Shown here one piece after another: positions 21,336 through 34,329 of a stretch of DNA of 64,000 nucleotides. The stretch covers positions 124,001 through 188,000 of the forward strand of contig JALMLS010000005.1 of assembly GCA_038496445.1 (NCBI GenBank). The letters run 5' to 3'. The notes beneath the pieces were generated by a model, which made no database searches, was not told the DNA's origin, and saw only the letters and a list, made by a program, of their open reading frames with translations. Source of the DNA: Trichosphaerium sp. ATCC 40318 (Eukaryota > Discosea > Flabellinia > Trichosidae). Position 1 is the first letter of the stretch, and each line of letters begins with the position of its first letter. A program made the position numbers and the translations under genes.

Positions 21336-24063
21336 CTAGTCAACACCTTCACCATCAAATTCATCCGACGGTTCATCTGAACCATTTCCTTCTGGTACAT
21401 GCAGATGACTTTGTAGAGGTATCCGTAGAGCAGCCTCATCATGAACAATCTGTTCATGAATTTGTGATTTGAACATATAAATGATCGCCAAAAATTTCTC
21501 TTCGAAAGGAGCAGGATCATAAAACCCTGGTAATAAAGCCTTTGATCCTTTGTGTAGATCCAACTGAGAATTACTAACTTTATACTAGAACCAAGAGTTA
21601 AACTGGTAGGCAAAAAAAAAAGAAAAAAAAAAGGAACTGTTAAGGCTGCGACGCTACGCGTACTTTGTTATGCGTCAATACCAAATGTGGTATCGTTTTA
21701 ACACGTTTAGTAAAAAAGGAAATGAAAAAAGAAAAAGAAAACAAAGCTCAGGGAGGTGTTGTACCTGCAGTGCAGCTTGGACATCTATAATTTTTTCATT
21801 ATCTTCAAATGATTCCATCATATCCAAAATAGAAGTTCTATGTTCTGTATCAACTGGAATAGCACCATAGTATGCACCAGTTATAACCAAACCTACAACA
21901 AACATAATGTAAATTTCTCACGGCTCAAACAAACAATAACTAATGCTACTACATACCACCACCAATGACCTCTTCTTCACGTTTTCTAATGTCTTCAATT
22001 CGTTTGCCAACAGTAATTAAAAAGTCTGCAGCTTCCTTCTTGGACTTGGCCATTTTTTCTGAAAAAAAGAATCAGTTAAAGGTCTCTGGTTGTTTGTTCG
22101 CTTCCAGTAATTGACTCAAATATGTACCTTCTTGAGCTTGTTTCCTCCTCAGTTTTTTCTGTCGTCTTCTTGGCTCAACAAGCAAGTGCTTAACAAGCAA
22201 AGAAACACAAAATGGGAATGCAAGACCAGCCAAAATAGACCAGAAATTTAGGTCATGTGATATTAACATAGGTAAAGAAAAACCATAGTTTAGACGCTTA
22301 GTAAAAAGCTTAAGCTTCACTCCTAATAGCACGGAGGTATTAGAAAATAATCAAACAAATTAGAGCATAAATACATACCTTTAGAACCAAAAGAAACGCC
22401 TACATTACCAGCACTCTTGAAATCAAAAGTACGCGAAAGTGTAAGCCCAATACGCCAGTTTTCAAAAGAGATTGACCCAGAAAATTGAGCATAACCCTTA
22501 GGTGTAGCATCTACATATTTCTGAGCAAAACGTCTTACTGTAACAGCCTTGAGTTTTATATCATTTTTATCTCCCTATTTTTTTAAAATCAGTTAACAAC
22601 AACGCCCAGCGATTGATTGCTATCACGTACAGAAATAGACATAAGAAACTCGCTCTTATTAAGTACGTTGTGATGATAACCAACTTCCATGTCACACTGT
22701 GCATCTTCCTAAAAAAAAAAACACGTGTAAATTTTTTTGAAGGAAATTTTATATGTTGTACGTTAACAGAACCAAATTCTGGCCATGTTCCAACACGAGA
22801 TGAGAAATATACAGATTTCTCTTCCTTTGTCTCATCTTCAACTTGCAAGTATTTATTAAATCGAAGGTTGATATAATTATGGGAATGATTCATTGCTGAT
22901 AGTTTGATACTTCCTTCACTACAACGCAAAAACAAGTTAACAAAACAAAAACAATAGCATATCATAGTTACACAAATTTCGATTGTGCAATAAATTAAAA
23001 CGTGTTCAAACATAAACTACACGTACTATGTTTCCCAAAGTTTCCTTGTGAATTCAAGCTCTAGAAGATAAAATTGTCGAGAAACAAGACCCATGTTTAT
23101 TTTAGCCTTTGTTATTTGATCAAGAGAGTACTCCATTAGTAAAAGCGCTTGCCCACCACCAGCTAAATTATGTCATAAGAATAAGAAAGTACAAATGTTT
23201 ATCTTATCAAACTAGCTGAATGAAACAGCGCAAAGAGGATGTTTTTACGGAACTCAAAAAAATAAAATCCGATTTCCCAAGAAAAAGTCTGTATGCGTTT
23301 CTAAAGTTGACTTACTTGATTGTATACTGGCAACAGGTTTAATTGTAAAACTGTTTGTAACTGGCACATGCCATTCATGACTGAGACTTACACGAGACAC
23401 TTCAAAGCCTAAACAACAAATGTCACTTTTTTACGCCTAGTTTGTAAGTCTGTACCTTGATATTGCTCATTTTCTGTTGCGCTGTACATGTCAGCGAAGT
23501 TTAATTTCATTTCAGCATGTCCACTGAGGCCAATCTCTTGACTAAGTTCATTGTGTAATTTAGCTTCGTTCCACTTATTAAACTTGCGTTTGAGCTTCAT
23601 CAAGAACCGTTAGAGTTGGAACGTACAAAAAAAATGCCAAATGACGGCGACTAGAAGAAAACGCCCTAATCTATACGATACAGGACTCTACGTACGTCTT
23701 CTGTGCTGTAGTTGCGTTTATCAAGCTCTGTTTTACGGTCTTCGAAGTGTTTTAACCCCTGCTGTCCAAATTCATCGTATAGTTCCCTTTGCACTTCACT
23801 TGTGAGTATAGACTTGGCCTCTTGCAATAGCTTAAAAGAACTTTCAGCAGCGCTCTTTTCTTCTGCGGTATGCTTCCTATCTGGATGAAATGTTCTCACT
23901 TGGCTCTTGAACGCTTTTTCAATTTCATCAATAGTTGCCTACTATCATTAGACAGCCAGTCATTTATAACACTCAATAAGCGAGCGTTCAATCATCGGTA
24001 GCGTACGGTACGCTCTACGCCAAGTATAGCGTAGTAGTCTCTTTCAACGTGATCGTCGCCCAT
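21336..24063 (-). CDS. DNAJC11: DNAJC11-like J-domain protein
   Basis: ATG at 24063 (MGDDHVERDYYAILGVERT) opens a J domain. After a 70-nt intron it continues ATIDEIEKAFKSQVRTFHPD, with the HPD tripeptide needed to stimulate Hsp70, then LLQEAKSILTSEVQRELYDE and FGQQGLK. The middle exons are beta-rich, and the C-terminus has the DUF3395 region: DLHKGSKALLPGFYDPAP, YMFKSQIHEQIVHDEAALRI, ending FDGEGVD with TAG at 21336. Known family role: DNAJC11 associates with the MICOS/SAM complexes at the mitochondrial membranes and shapes cristae. A hydrophobic segment near 22200 (LNFWSILAGLAFPFCVSLLV) may be membrane-associated. More than ten short introns. Confidence 0.85.
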
Positions 24064-24304
24064 CTGGTTACAGAATTAACGCATGCACTGCACTGCTAAG
24101 CGAATGAGGTTGCGATAGGTTTTTTTTTATCAGCACAAAACGGGTCAAACAGTATTCTTTCCAAACCCAACCATGTGGTTTACTCGTAATTGCTAGTGCA
24201 CCTAAACGCACTTAGATAACTCACAAAGGCCTTTGAGGATCCCTTTTCAACTAAAATTTCAAAAAACACGGCCCACAACGTTTAATTAGCTGTATTTACG
24301 AACA
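24064..24304. promoter_or_regulatory. Divergent promoter, DNAJC11 / RhoGEF-SH2
   Basis: A gap of 241 bp between two divergent ATGs. It contains a T8 tract near 24121 and no ORF. No specific element can be assigned. Confidence 0.4.
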
Positions 24305-27300
24305 ATGAAGCAAACGAGATCTAGTGGTCGATTAAATAGCCCATTGCACGCGCGTGGTGCAGATAGCAGGAAGTATTCTATGGATACCCGAAACACTGTT
24401 GCAAGAGAAATCTTTGCTACAGAGAAGGCGTATGTTGGCTATTTGGGAAAGATTGTGTCGGTGCGTTGATCAGCAAATTTGGACTCTACCAGTGCAATTC
24501 TCAAAAATAGTTGCGCCATTGGCATATATTACCAGCGTTAATACCGTTACGTAACCAACTTTAGTGTTTCTTAAAACCACTGCGTGAAAGGGCAGCCACA
24601 AGCAAGGATATAACGCTTGCGGATGTAACTATTATTTTCGGTAACATTGAGGTGCGCTAGCGCAAGTTTTAAGATAACACGTAATTTTAACACCCCATTT
24701 AGAAGATATACGCAGTGAACCAATTATTTCTTGCTGATCTGTCATCTAAAATGCAAAACTGGAGCCTCAGCTCGCAGCTTGGCGACCTTTTTACGCAATG
24801 GGTGCGTGTAGCACCAAAGTTAGTAATTATGCTAAAAACAATGCTTTAGGTTACAAGATTTACATGTTACGTTGACTATATCTTCCTGCATGAAGCAGGC
24901 GCAGCACATTTGAATATGTTACGCCAAAATAGTCAAAGGTTGGACAAGTTCATGAAAGTACGACAGCTAAATATACATACCTATACTAGCCTTCTATGCA
25001 ATTTTATGACGCTAGACAATGTTTTAAAAACAAATTCTCAAGCTAAAGTAGGGATTAAAGAATAATGCAGGACACTTCTTGAACTCTCTGATGATAATGC
25101 CTGGTACGTATTTTTATATATGTTTGTTGTCACAATTAATTTTTATGTAGTTCAAAGGCTCCCGCGCTACAAACTTCTACTGCAGGTTCGCGTTATAATT
25201 ACAGCGTGGGAAGCTTACTTGCCTTTTTTGTTAGGAATTTATTAAATTTACTGCCAAAGTACATCCTGATTATAAACCTCTTACATCCATACTGGATGTC
25301 CTCGGAAAAACAATTACGCTTGCAAATGATCTTAAGAAGCAAGCAGATTCATTGAGATGTGTCGTTACAACTTTAGTAGAAGGAAAAGCACCTGAAGCTG
25401 CTTATACTGTATGGATTATACTCACCTTGTTTAATCTCAAATCACTTGACTGTGGTGTTAATATTTATCCTAGGAGAGTCTCTTTAGAGCTGGTCGGACG
25501 TTAACGCACAGAGCTATATTCACACGTGTCAATGCAAAGGTATTGGAAAGGATTGCAAAAACTTACCTAAAACTATCGAATAGGTTTTAGTACCTATTAT
25601 ATTGTGCGAGAATATTATCATTGTTGGCGGAGCTCCTGTTATTATAGAGCATGTGTCTAACGTGAAAATAACACCTATCCCGGGTACACTGAAAGCACTA
25701 AGTCTTGTTTTTTTATTTTTGGTTGCATTTTCACTAGTTTCTTACACTGTATGTCTTTTTTAGGCACCAAATTAAATACTTACCAATTCTGTATTGCTAC
25801 GCCAACTGCAAGAGAATTCTTTACTGCAACTGATCCTAACCAGAGGACAAAACTCATTAAAGAAGCTGATCTACAAAGACAAAGAAAGGTACAATAATGT
25901 CAATGTTTTACTTTTTTACAAACGATCTTTTAGATACCTGTACCGGTGACGGAACCTGAAATAATTATGGATTCTTTGAATGTTGCACGTGAAATTATTT
26001 TTCACATTACACAGCTGTTGACGATTGAGGGTAAATTTATTGATGAAGATATGACACGGACAATAAAGTATTCAGCTATGGCTATTGACCATTGTAAAAA
26101 TTTTGAATGGAATGGTTATGGAGCTATTACAGACGTTTTATCATCAGACAAAGCACTTCTAGTTGTTCAATTATTACAGAGGTATTACTGGATGATGTAC
26201 AGAACATGCAAGCAAAATAAGCTAAAGAGTATTATGAAAAATCTAAAAAAGAGAAAACAAATCGATATACTTAATAGTACACTGTATAAAGAGGTGCAAG
26301 TGTTATTCAAGGCAGCTGCTAAGAAGGGGTCACGATCTCAAGATACTTTTGAGGAGTCTCAGCAAGAAGAGATCAGTAGTGAAGGTAAACAGTTTTGGGA
26401 AACGAATTTTGGCTTGGGTGTACGTGTGCTTAACTGACTAATTTGTTTAAGTCAACAATCTAGTTGCACAGACTCCTTACTCTGTTTTTTTTTGTAGACT
26501 TTAATTGTAGATTGGGAAGAGTTACGCAGTAGTCTAGAAGAGCACCTATTCCTTAAACATAGCCTTATTATGAACCCTGCGGATGTTATTAATATTCAGT
26601 CTATTATAGACTCTTCAAATACTCAATATGTATCAAAAGCTATGTGGGCTGAGTTTCTAAACGCTTTTGGACCTCTTGAAGAGTCTCTACAAAAAGTAAG
26701 AAGCAAGTTTTTTTATTTACTAACCGTATTGCTTAGGTTAAGGGCGTTCTAGATGCGCCTTGGTGGACTGGATACTTAAGTAGAGCTGAAGCTGAGAGCT
26801 TACTTTGGTTACAGCCCGTTGGCGTATTTTTGATTCGATTTAGTCAAACAAAACCTGGTATGTGCCCGTTGCTTGTGTTCGCAGTCATCAATGCAACTAA
26901 CTAACCTGAAATTAGGTGCATTCGCTGTTGCGTATGTTGTAGCACCTGAGACGATTAATCACGTCCAGATAAAGCCATCAGAAGTTGGATTTCAGGTAAG
27001 ATTTTTTTTTCTGTTGCTTTTTGCTTGTTTCTTCTTATTGACTGTTTTAGGTACTTTCGAATCAAGGCACTGAGATTTACTCGACGATAAACGAACTTGT
27101 CGAAGATTATGCAGAATTATTTGTTACACCACTTGTTGCTGAATTTGTTCTTACACCGTAAGTATTACTTAAGAGCGTCCTTAAGCGTATTGTTTCATTG
27201 TTGATGATTTTATTACAGGTGGTTTATGGGAGAGTTAAATAAGGAAGATACACAAGACCTTCTAATAAAGGAATCAGATGGAACATTCATGCTCAGGTAA

Positions 27301-27621
27301 CCACAAGAGTTTGGGAGAGAAGACTTTGATTCAACGAAACTTTTATTTCTGATTTTTTTTGCTTTAGTTTTTTTGTTGAATTGTTGTTGACTTTTTTTTG
27401 TTTTGTTTAGGTTGAGTAGCAGCCGAAAAGGAGCATTAGTATTGTCTGTAGTGTGGCAACTTCAGTTTTATCACATACTTATACATGTGAGTGAAGGACG
27501 CATCTTTTTGACTAACGAGCAAATGTTTTATGACTCGTTTGATGATTACATTACAAAGAATGAACAATTCCTAAAACACCCATACAATAGGGTATTCAAA
27601 CTTAACGATTTTAAAAAGTGA
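24305..27621 (+). CDS. RhoGEF (DH-PH) fused to Cbl-type EF-hand/SH2 and a second SH2
   Basis: A continuous exon chain from ATG 24305 to TGA 27621. The DH domain: VAREIFATEKAYVGYLGKIV, ITLADVTIIFGNIEEIYAVN, then EFIKFTAKVHPDYKPLTSIL and LGKTITLANDLKKQAD as the last helix. The PH domain: ESLFRAGRTLTHRAIF, PIILCENIIIVGGAPVIIEH, LNTYQFCIATPTAREFF. A helical stretch follows (residues from IIMDSLNVAREIIFHITQLL). Then VDWEELRSSLEEH, QSIIDSSNTQYVSKAMWAEF, LNAFGPL aligns with the Cbl EF-hand, immediately followed by an SH2: WWTGYLSRAEAESLLW, GVFLIRFSQTKPGAFAVAYV. The phosphate-binding Arg is in FLIRFS. A second SH2: WFMGELNKEDTQDLL, GTFMLRLSSSRKGALVLSVV. DH-PH activates Rho-type GTPases; SH2 domains bind phosphotyrosine. 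This is a Vav-like logic with a different layout. No RING is present. Confidence 0.72.
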
Positions 27622-27902
27622 AAAAACATCCAAAAACCCCTTATATCACTATATTGACACGCACAATTATACATCTGTAGCGTGTTGTTGTATTTTAATG
27701 AACTAAAAAAAAACCAAACTTCAAAACCTTGACTTAAGTCATTTGACAATCACGTTTATAGCTGTGTCTACGCAAAAAGTACACAGAGCTATCCAATGGA
27801 ACAGATTCAATGTCTTTGGTACACATAAAGCGCTGCAGTAATGGAAATATCTTGATTTCGAATAACCTGTACATTTCTTGTTTTTATTTTTTTTTGTTGA
27901 GA

Positions 27903-29094
27903 TCAAGATGACCCAAGCCACCACCATAGTAAAAAACAAATACAAAAAGATATAGCAGCACCCAATATAAGTTTGTTTTTCATCTTTCTTCTTTTAATTG
28001 TATGCATTAAAGTGTTAATGGACATGTACTTTGCGCCTTTAGTAGAAAGTTAGTATTCGATTCTAAATAATTAATTTACACAACGTAAATAAGGATGCTT
28101 AGTTTACAAAATAAAACGTTTCGGAGTTCAGATAAGGTTTGTGTTAATCGTCGGAAAAATAAACAAAAACAAGGGAAAATGTCTTTTTTCTTTTGAATAA
28201 AATTTCTTTCTCCTTGTGCGTAGGTACTTACTTGTATCCTTTAACCTATTAAAATTCCTTTGTAAAATACGTTGACCTTCCAACAATTTTGCTTTTGTAT
28301 CACGTGCTTGACTGAACACAATGTTAAACCCAAAAAAAAAATTTCTGTAGAAAATATTTTAACACTTACTTCGCAATGGTTTCAGACGTTTGAATGCTGT
28401 CTCTCCATGAGCTGTGCTCATTTAATAAAATTTCAACATCGCTTTTATTTGTATTATCATTACGCCTTTGGTACAAGCGTCAGTAGTTGCTACAGACGAC
28501 TAGTTTAACAGAAAAATGCAACGTAGCCGATTTCAAAAAAAAAAGCGAAACTTGGGAAATTACTAACTCCAACCAAAAAAAGAAATTATGACTCTAGCGC
28601 GTTTTTAGGAGTGAAGGAAAGCGTTGCGGAGGTTTCTACGTTAAATACGGAAAATGTTAATATTTAAAAAACAAACGCACGAGATGTTAGACATCAGTTC
28701 TTCTCTACTGTAACGATGGTCTATGCCCTCTTTTAATTTGCGGTACATTTGCTTTTGATCACTAAGCACTTCTCTGTGATGTTGTACGCTGTGCTTCTTA
28801 AGGCCAGAGGAGCTCATTTTAATGTTAATGTTTGAAAGCTAATAGTAAACATTAATGAAATGAACGTGTTAGTCTCTGTACCTCATCTAGGAGGTCCTTG
28901 ATCTCAGCGACACTGTTTTTAACAATTTCGTATGGGTCTCCATCATGATTGGCCGGAAATGACTGAATAAGGTATTCAATACGCCTCTCCAACGTCCTGG
29001 ATCTGTTTTCTAGTCTATCGGCGTCTATACCATTTAAAATTGGAGATTCGTGATGCTGGTCATCCCGTGGGCTAAATTCTGTAGATTTATTCAT
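27903..29094 (-). CDS. GOS28/GOSR1-type Golgi Qb-SNARE
   Basis: ATG at 29094 begins MNKSTEFSPRDDQHHESPIL. The N-terminal exon has RTLERRIEYLIQSFPA and IVKNSVAEIKDLLDEVQRLT, resembling the Gos1/GOS28 N-terminal helix. The next exon (about 28700-28815) reads SGLKKHSVQHHREVLSDQKQ, matching the QRHRDILQDYT motif. The SNARE core comes from small exons near 28390 (HSSWRDSIQT) and 28240-28310 (ARDTKAKLLEGQRILQRNFN RL). The C-terminus is a tail anchor: KLILGAAISFCICFLLWWW then LGSS, stop at 27903. Known role: SNARE for ER-Golgi and intra-Golgi vesicle fusion. Membrin/Bos1 is the alternative assignment. Confidence 0.65.
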
Positions 29095-29420
29095 CTAGCG
29101 TTCATTCTACGGCACACAGAAAACAAATTGGTGCTGTTTTTTTTTCAAAGTCAACATTTTTCGTTCAGCATTGTTTTCCACCGAAAATATGTGTACTTTT
29201 CGAAAACCTTACGTGGAATTGTGACTTGTATTATGGATATGATTGTCCTTGATGGAATGTATCTTTTGAAAATACATGGTAGCTTTTTTCGTGCCATTGC
29301 TTAACGCACTTGTTAAAAATAGAAATATCCATCTGTGTAGCGTATCAATTCCTTGTCAAGCTAGCGTTAGAACCTTCGCAACTCTAGGCTGTCAAAACCA
29401 GCCAAAAACGTTCCAGCCCG

Positions 29421-32400
29421 ATGCTCCGAATCGACGTAAAAAGAGGTTTTAAGCGCAACTACCTTTTTTATACAATTGCTGTTATTGTGCTCTTTGTAGA
29501 CGTATTGATTGGTCAACCCGACGGATGCACGTTATCAAGTAGCTATGCATCGCTTCAAGATGCATTCGTACGTCTAAAGAACTAAATGAAAGCTCATATT
29601 GGTCATTGAACAATTAATAGGATGATGATACTATTACTTGCCTTAACGTTGATGAAGAAATCTCTGGTCCTGGTTTAATAGCTATTCAGGACGAAAACGA
29701 TGTTGCAATATATTTTGGAGCCGGGGTACGAAGGTTGTGAATGTGTACTACTCGTACTCATTGTTATAGATTGACCCCGGTATCGACTTGATAATATGGT
29801 GGAGCAATAATGTGACAACTTTCAATGGAAGATTTGAAAGTTTATTAATAGAAAATTGCACTCAACTACATATTAACAGTATCGATATTACATCGCCCCC
29901 AAGCAACACTTACCCGATTCAAGTTAACAACACTAGTCAGTATTTCTCAGAATTCAAATTTAATTTTGTTTTTTCTCGGATTTCTAAGCACTGCGCTGAC
30001 ACCGTTTTTCCGTAGTTGCAGTAGTATTTACTAATTTAACAATGCGTGAAATGCCAAACGCTTTATCCCTTCCTGATTCTTTCAGTGCAGTTTCAAGTGT
30101 TGTGTATATTTATACTGCTAGTATTCAGTCGTTAAGCGTACGCTACTGGCTGTAACTTGAATATGAAACATTCCGGTTTTATTCTTCTCACGTGTCAATT
30201 TAGCCTTTGAGTGTATTCGCATTGTCCAATACACAGATTATAGCGTTCGATTTACAAGTTGAAGGCTCTCCTAATAGTACGTGTCTAACGACTAGCTCTG
30301 TGATTCAAATGGCTTATGGATTTTTTTTATTTAGGACTTGCACACGCATTTGATGGAAGCCGTGCTTACTTTGGTACCGTTCTAGTCGCTTTTCAAGTCT
30401 ATATTACTTAATAGTGACGAATATAATAGATATGGTTGTATTTAAACCGACTAGAAGCGCAACAATACTTGTTGAGTGCGTTCTTTGGTATTCTTTGAAA
30501 AATGCGCCACAATTTTCTTATTACATTCGCTGTCAAAGGATTTTTTCATATTCAACTCCACAGAATCACAAAAACGAGAAGTTTTTGGTTGCTATTTAAG
30601 TTAATTTTTTCTTTTAGATGTACAGGTGCAAACTCAGTAACACTAAATAACGTTGTCGTTATCAGAACTCTTGAATGTAAGCTACTGCTTCTCCTTTCTT
30701 GTATAAAATCTCAAGACTGCATTAGTGATTTCAAGGGCCTGTAATTCAACTATGAACTATGTCACAATTGGTATAGGTACGCTACTTTTTTGGGTTTTTT
30801 GGTCTGTTTAAAAAATGGCCACACCTGCGAAAAAAACCAGCTAAATTTCTGTTATTCGAGTTTCATCTGATTATTGTTTTCCAAAAAGGTGTTGGGGCTG
30901 TATTAGACCAAACTCCGACGGAAATCACTTTTTCCGATTGGAAAAATCTGTTATTTGTTGGAGTAGCACTCGGGTATCTTCACTATACTATACCACAATC
31001 TTCTTTTCTATTCCTAAATGGTGAGGATGTATTCCGAGATATGGTAAACGACGACTACCATCTTACAAATGAATCAACAACAGTCTTTAACTTTACAGGC
31101 AAGTACTTTTTTGGTAAAAAAATATCACGTGATAACTTGTCAAGTTGTGCATTTTTGTATTAAACAATCACTTAGGAGTTCATGTCGGTGGACCAGATTA
31201 TGATATACGTATGTATTTTTTGTTTCTATAGTTAGTCAGTATTGTTGACTAGTACACCGATAGTTAATAATCCGAGAGCTAGTTCTATCATTGATGTGGG
31301 AGCATATCAATATGTAAGATTGTTATGCAATTTAACAAAACGCTGATAATGACTAGCGAATGCTATCAACAACTCAACCACCTACTACGATAGCACCAAC
31401 AACAGATATTCCAACTACTCTGCCACCTACTACGATGTCACCAACAACAGCCACTCCAACAACTCAAGCACCCACAACTAATACACCAATAACAACCACT
31501 CCCACAACTCAACCACCTACTACGATATCACCAACAACAGATATTCCAACTCGAGCTCCCACAACTGAAACACCAACAACTGTAGCACCAGTAACTATGC
31601 AACCAGCTACGATAGTACGAACTGGCAGTCCTACAGAGATGCCAAGTTCATCGCCTTCTCCTTTAAGTGTGGGTACAAGTTCGCCAACAAACGTTCACAC
31701 AACTCCTGCATCTGGAACAAATAGTTCTTTGACCGCACCATCAACACAACCTACAAATGGTTCATTCAGTACACCTTCGTCGGCATCCATTACTTGTGTT
31801 GGAAGCCCACCGACAAGTAGTTTTGTATGTGTTGAAGGAGTTTGGACTCTTACCGATGATTTTGATATTACAGATCAAGTTGTTACTTTTACAGGAAGAG
31901 TTGTGGTAAATGACGTCACTTTTAGTAATAGTACAGTTATTGTATTTGATAGTAGTGCCATTGAAATAACTGGTACACTTATACTAAACTTGTTTTTTTT
32001 TTTGAATGACACAATTGACCGTTTTTAGGATGTGCTACCATAGATGGACAAGGGATCATCAAAGAAAGAGGTCACGGTAGTAGAAATGGTACAATGACAC
32101 TGTTTAAATACAATAGTAGCAATGAGGCATGCGTCAATGGTATGTAGTAAAATACTGTTGAAAAGCAACAAGTGTGCTAATTACAATAAAAAGGCGAATT
32201 CAGATCGTTAGTTCTTCAAGTAAACAACCCTGAATGTGAGAATGCTACTACTACACAGAGTAGAAATAAAGGTACAGTAGTTTCAACAGCATATTTATTG
32301 TTCATAGCCTGTTTAGGTAAACTGACAGCTGCATTCAAAGTGACATCAGATTGTTGCTCTTCCAACAACAAATTGTACGAAATATATACACCAATTATTG

Positions 32401-32570
32401 CTATTGTTGTGATACTAGCAATTATAGCGGCGGTTATAGTACTCAAAGTTGAAAAAGTAAAGCGTATTGTATTCCCATTTAGATACTACGACAATGGTGC
32501 ACCTCGGAAACCAAAAACACTAAAATCACATGATATTCCTGACTCTATTCCTAATACATCACAAAGATAA
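29421..32570 (+). CDS. Type I membrane surface protein with Thr/Pro-rich stalk
   Basis: ATG 29421 starts a short basic segment then a hydrophobic signal (YLFYTIAVIVLFVDVLIG). Extracellular exons are rich in beta-strand and Asn-linked sites, with a run like a right-handed beta-helix (GPGLIAIQDENDVAIYFGAG, SLLIENCTQLHINSIDI). Exon 31360-32028 encodes a mucin-like stalk of about ten imperfect TTxPTTxxPTT repeats, then SPTEMPSSSPSPL and a Ser/Thr-rich region. A second beta-rich module (VGSPPTSSFVCVEGVWTLTD, VVVNDVTFSNSTVIVFDSSA) precedes a transmembrane helix (IYTPIIAIVVILAIIAAVIV) and a basic cytoplasmic tail ending NTSQR. Probably an adhesin or cell-wall/surface glycoprotein. No family name can be assigned. 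The exons near 30400-30800 are the least certain. Confidence 0.6.
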
Positions 32571-32813
32571 CCAAACAATTCCCAAGATAGTACACCTGTA
32601 ACATCTCCATAATAATAATTAAAAAAACCATAATAACACCTACAAAAATCGCCTAAGCCTAGACCTTTTAACTCTTAACAAATGTAACACCTTTCCGCGA
32701 GCAGTTTTTTGCCCATCAAAAACCCAAATTTTCGAAACAGAAAGTAACGAGAGCTCTTTGGTTGGATAGTCATTTTCGAGTACAAAAAAAAATTTTATTT
32801 ACATTGCTTTGTT

Positions 32814-33877
32814 TTACCACTTGTGATGAACCTTAGGCAACAATTTCTCAGCACCAACAAAATCACCATTTTCATCACGTTCGTTATTTCTCTCAACCCA
32901 TTGTAATTGTTTGTTTTTCTTTGCTTTAGATGTCCACATTACACGTTGTGGCTCATTACCTACGCAAGGAGCAAGTGTTAATCCCTTATTAAAGCGAGAA
33001 AAAAAAACAAACACCAAAAAAATGATTTGAAATTTCATCCATTTTCGGATCTTGAGAGGCTTACCTTGCTTATATTTCTCTACCCAATGCATAATAAACT
33101 TTCTATCTTTGATAGGTATATCCTTTTGTTTAAGCATAAGCCGGTTACATGTCATCAGTTGCTATAAGAACGTTATAAACATCAAAATAAAATAAACAAG
33201 AAAAATGTTTTTTACTACTGTTCCTTCTTATCGAATACGTACTTCCCAACTCTCAAACTTGTCAACATGATCTGGAGCACCTCTACCGATGGTGTTTAAA
33301 AATTTTTCTACAGTCATGTCGCCTTATTCCGCATGAGATTCGAAACATAGTTTAAACAGTGGTGATGCGTTGTACCTCTTGGTGGGATGGAGTATCGAGC
33401 TTTTGGCGCTTGTCTCCTTGGACGAGGATCTAATCCTCTGCGTGTAAACCATTCTAGTTGACCATCGTTAAATGCTGTACGTAGATGGTCGCTGAGCCAT
33501 GGCTGAAAGAATTAGAGTAAGTTCAAGCATAATTTAGCTATTACGCACATTATCTGAGCGCTTAGGGTATGTAGGGTCAGGTCTACCTATATAAACAGTT
33601 AGTTTTCATTTTAATGCATTTTCGCGACCAAACAGATGGAGAAGAACCATTTCGTACCTCTAGGGATCCAGTTACCATTCTCGTCTTCATAGATCTCTTC
33701 TGTATCGATTACAGGTTCTTCTGGAAAAACATCGCCAGGGGTACGTTTAACCTTGTGTCCACGGTTAAGTACAGACGCCAGACGCCTGTATCTCACAAAT
33801 TGTTGTGGTTGAACTTTAGGCGCTGACGCCACTCTATTTGCGCCGACCTTATGTGCACGAGCGAGCAGAGCCGCCAT
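32814..33877 (-). CDS. Mitochondrial small-subunit ribosomal protein mS41 (IGR-motif)
   Basis: ATG 33877 begins a basic, Arg/Ala-rich, mitochondrial-targeting-like N-terminus (MAALLARAHKVGANRVASAP). The conserved IGR domain is split over two exons: MTVEKFLNTIGRGAPDHVDK, FESWEQLMTCNRLMLKQKDI, PIKDRKFIMHWVEKYKQG. This matches the FYV4/mS41 family signature (FL..IGR ... SW..L......L....I...RRY...W..KYR.G). Additional basic N- and C-terminal extensions (DNPWLSDHLRTAF, EKLLPKVHHKW) are lineage-specific. Stop TAA at 32814. Starts divergently from the next small gene, 59 bp away. Confidence 0.75.
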
Positions 33878-33936
33878 ATTGGTGATTAGAGCAGTTTGCG
33901 ATGAGTACTTAAATAAGTTGTCGCTAAGCGATTCAA

Positions 33937-34256
33937 ATGGATTATGTAGGTGGTCTGTTAGGCTTTACTCCTACCCATATATCTTTAGAAAGATGTGCGC
34001 TTCTGGCGGATGAATATTCACGTTCAAGCCTGATTATAAACGAAATACGAAATACAGCGTATTAGAACACTCGTCCATCCTGTGCGTAACATTTGCCTAA
34101 GGGCTAAGGAAATTCTCATTGAATGCGCTCAAAAATGCAAAGAAACTAACGCAAGAGCGTTTACGGACATGAAAAACGAGGGAAAAATAACATTATGTCT
34201 CGAATATCTGTCAACAGTGCGTGTCAAGTTAAAAGTGCAAATCTAGTACTATTATA
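33937..34256 (+). pseudogene. Small helical protein with a frameshift
   Basis: ATG 33937 reads MDYVGGLLGFTPTHISLERC ALLADEYSRSS then hits a TAG. A second frame opens immediately with QRIRTLVHPVRNICLRAKEI and a helical tail ending LKVQI. The two frames overlap at a 7-bp tandem repeat (ACGAAAT twice, about 34045-34060), whose extra copy shifts the frame. No splice pair repairs it. It could be a true pseudogene, an allele or an assembly error. No family recognised. Confidence 0.35.
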
Positions 34257-34329
34257 TTACGTTTAGGACGATGATGTATCACACGCTATAGATCATGAGG
34301 TGTCACATATTTATGACGTAATACAACTA

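Noticed and set aside
25946-27621. STAT transcription factor
   Set aside because: The SH2 region first suggested STAT, but the segment before it aligns better with the Cbl EF-hand, no STAT coiled coil or DNA-binding domain is present, and upstream exons are DH-PH.
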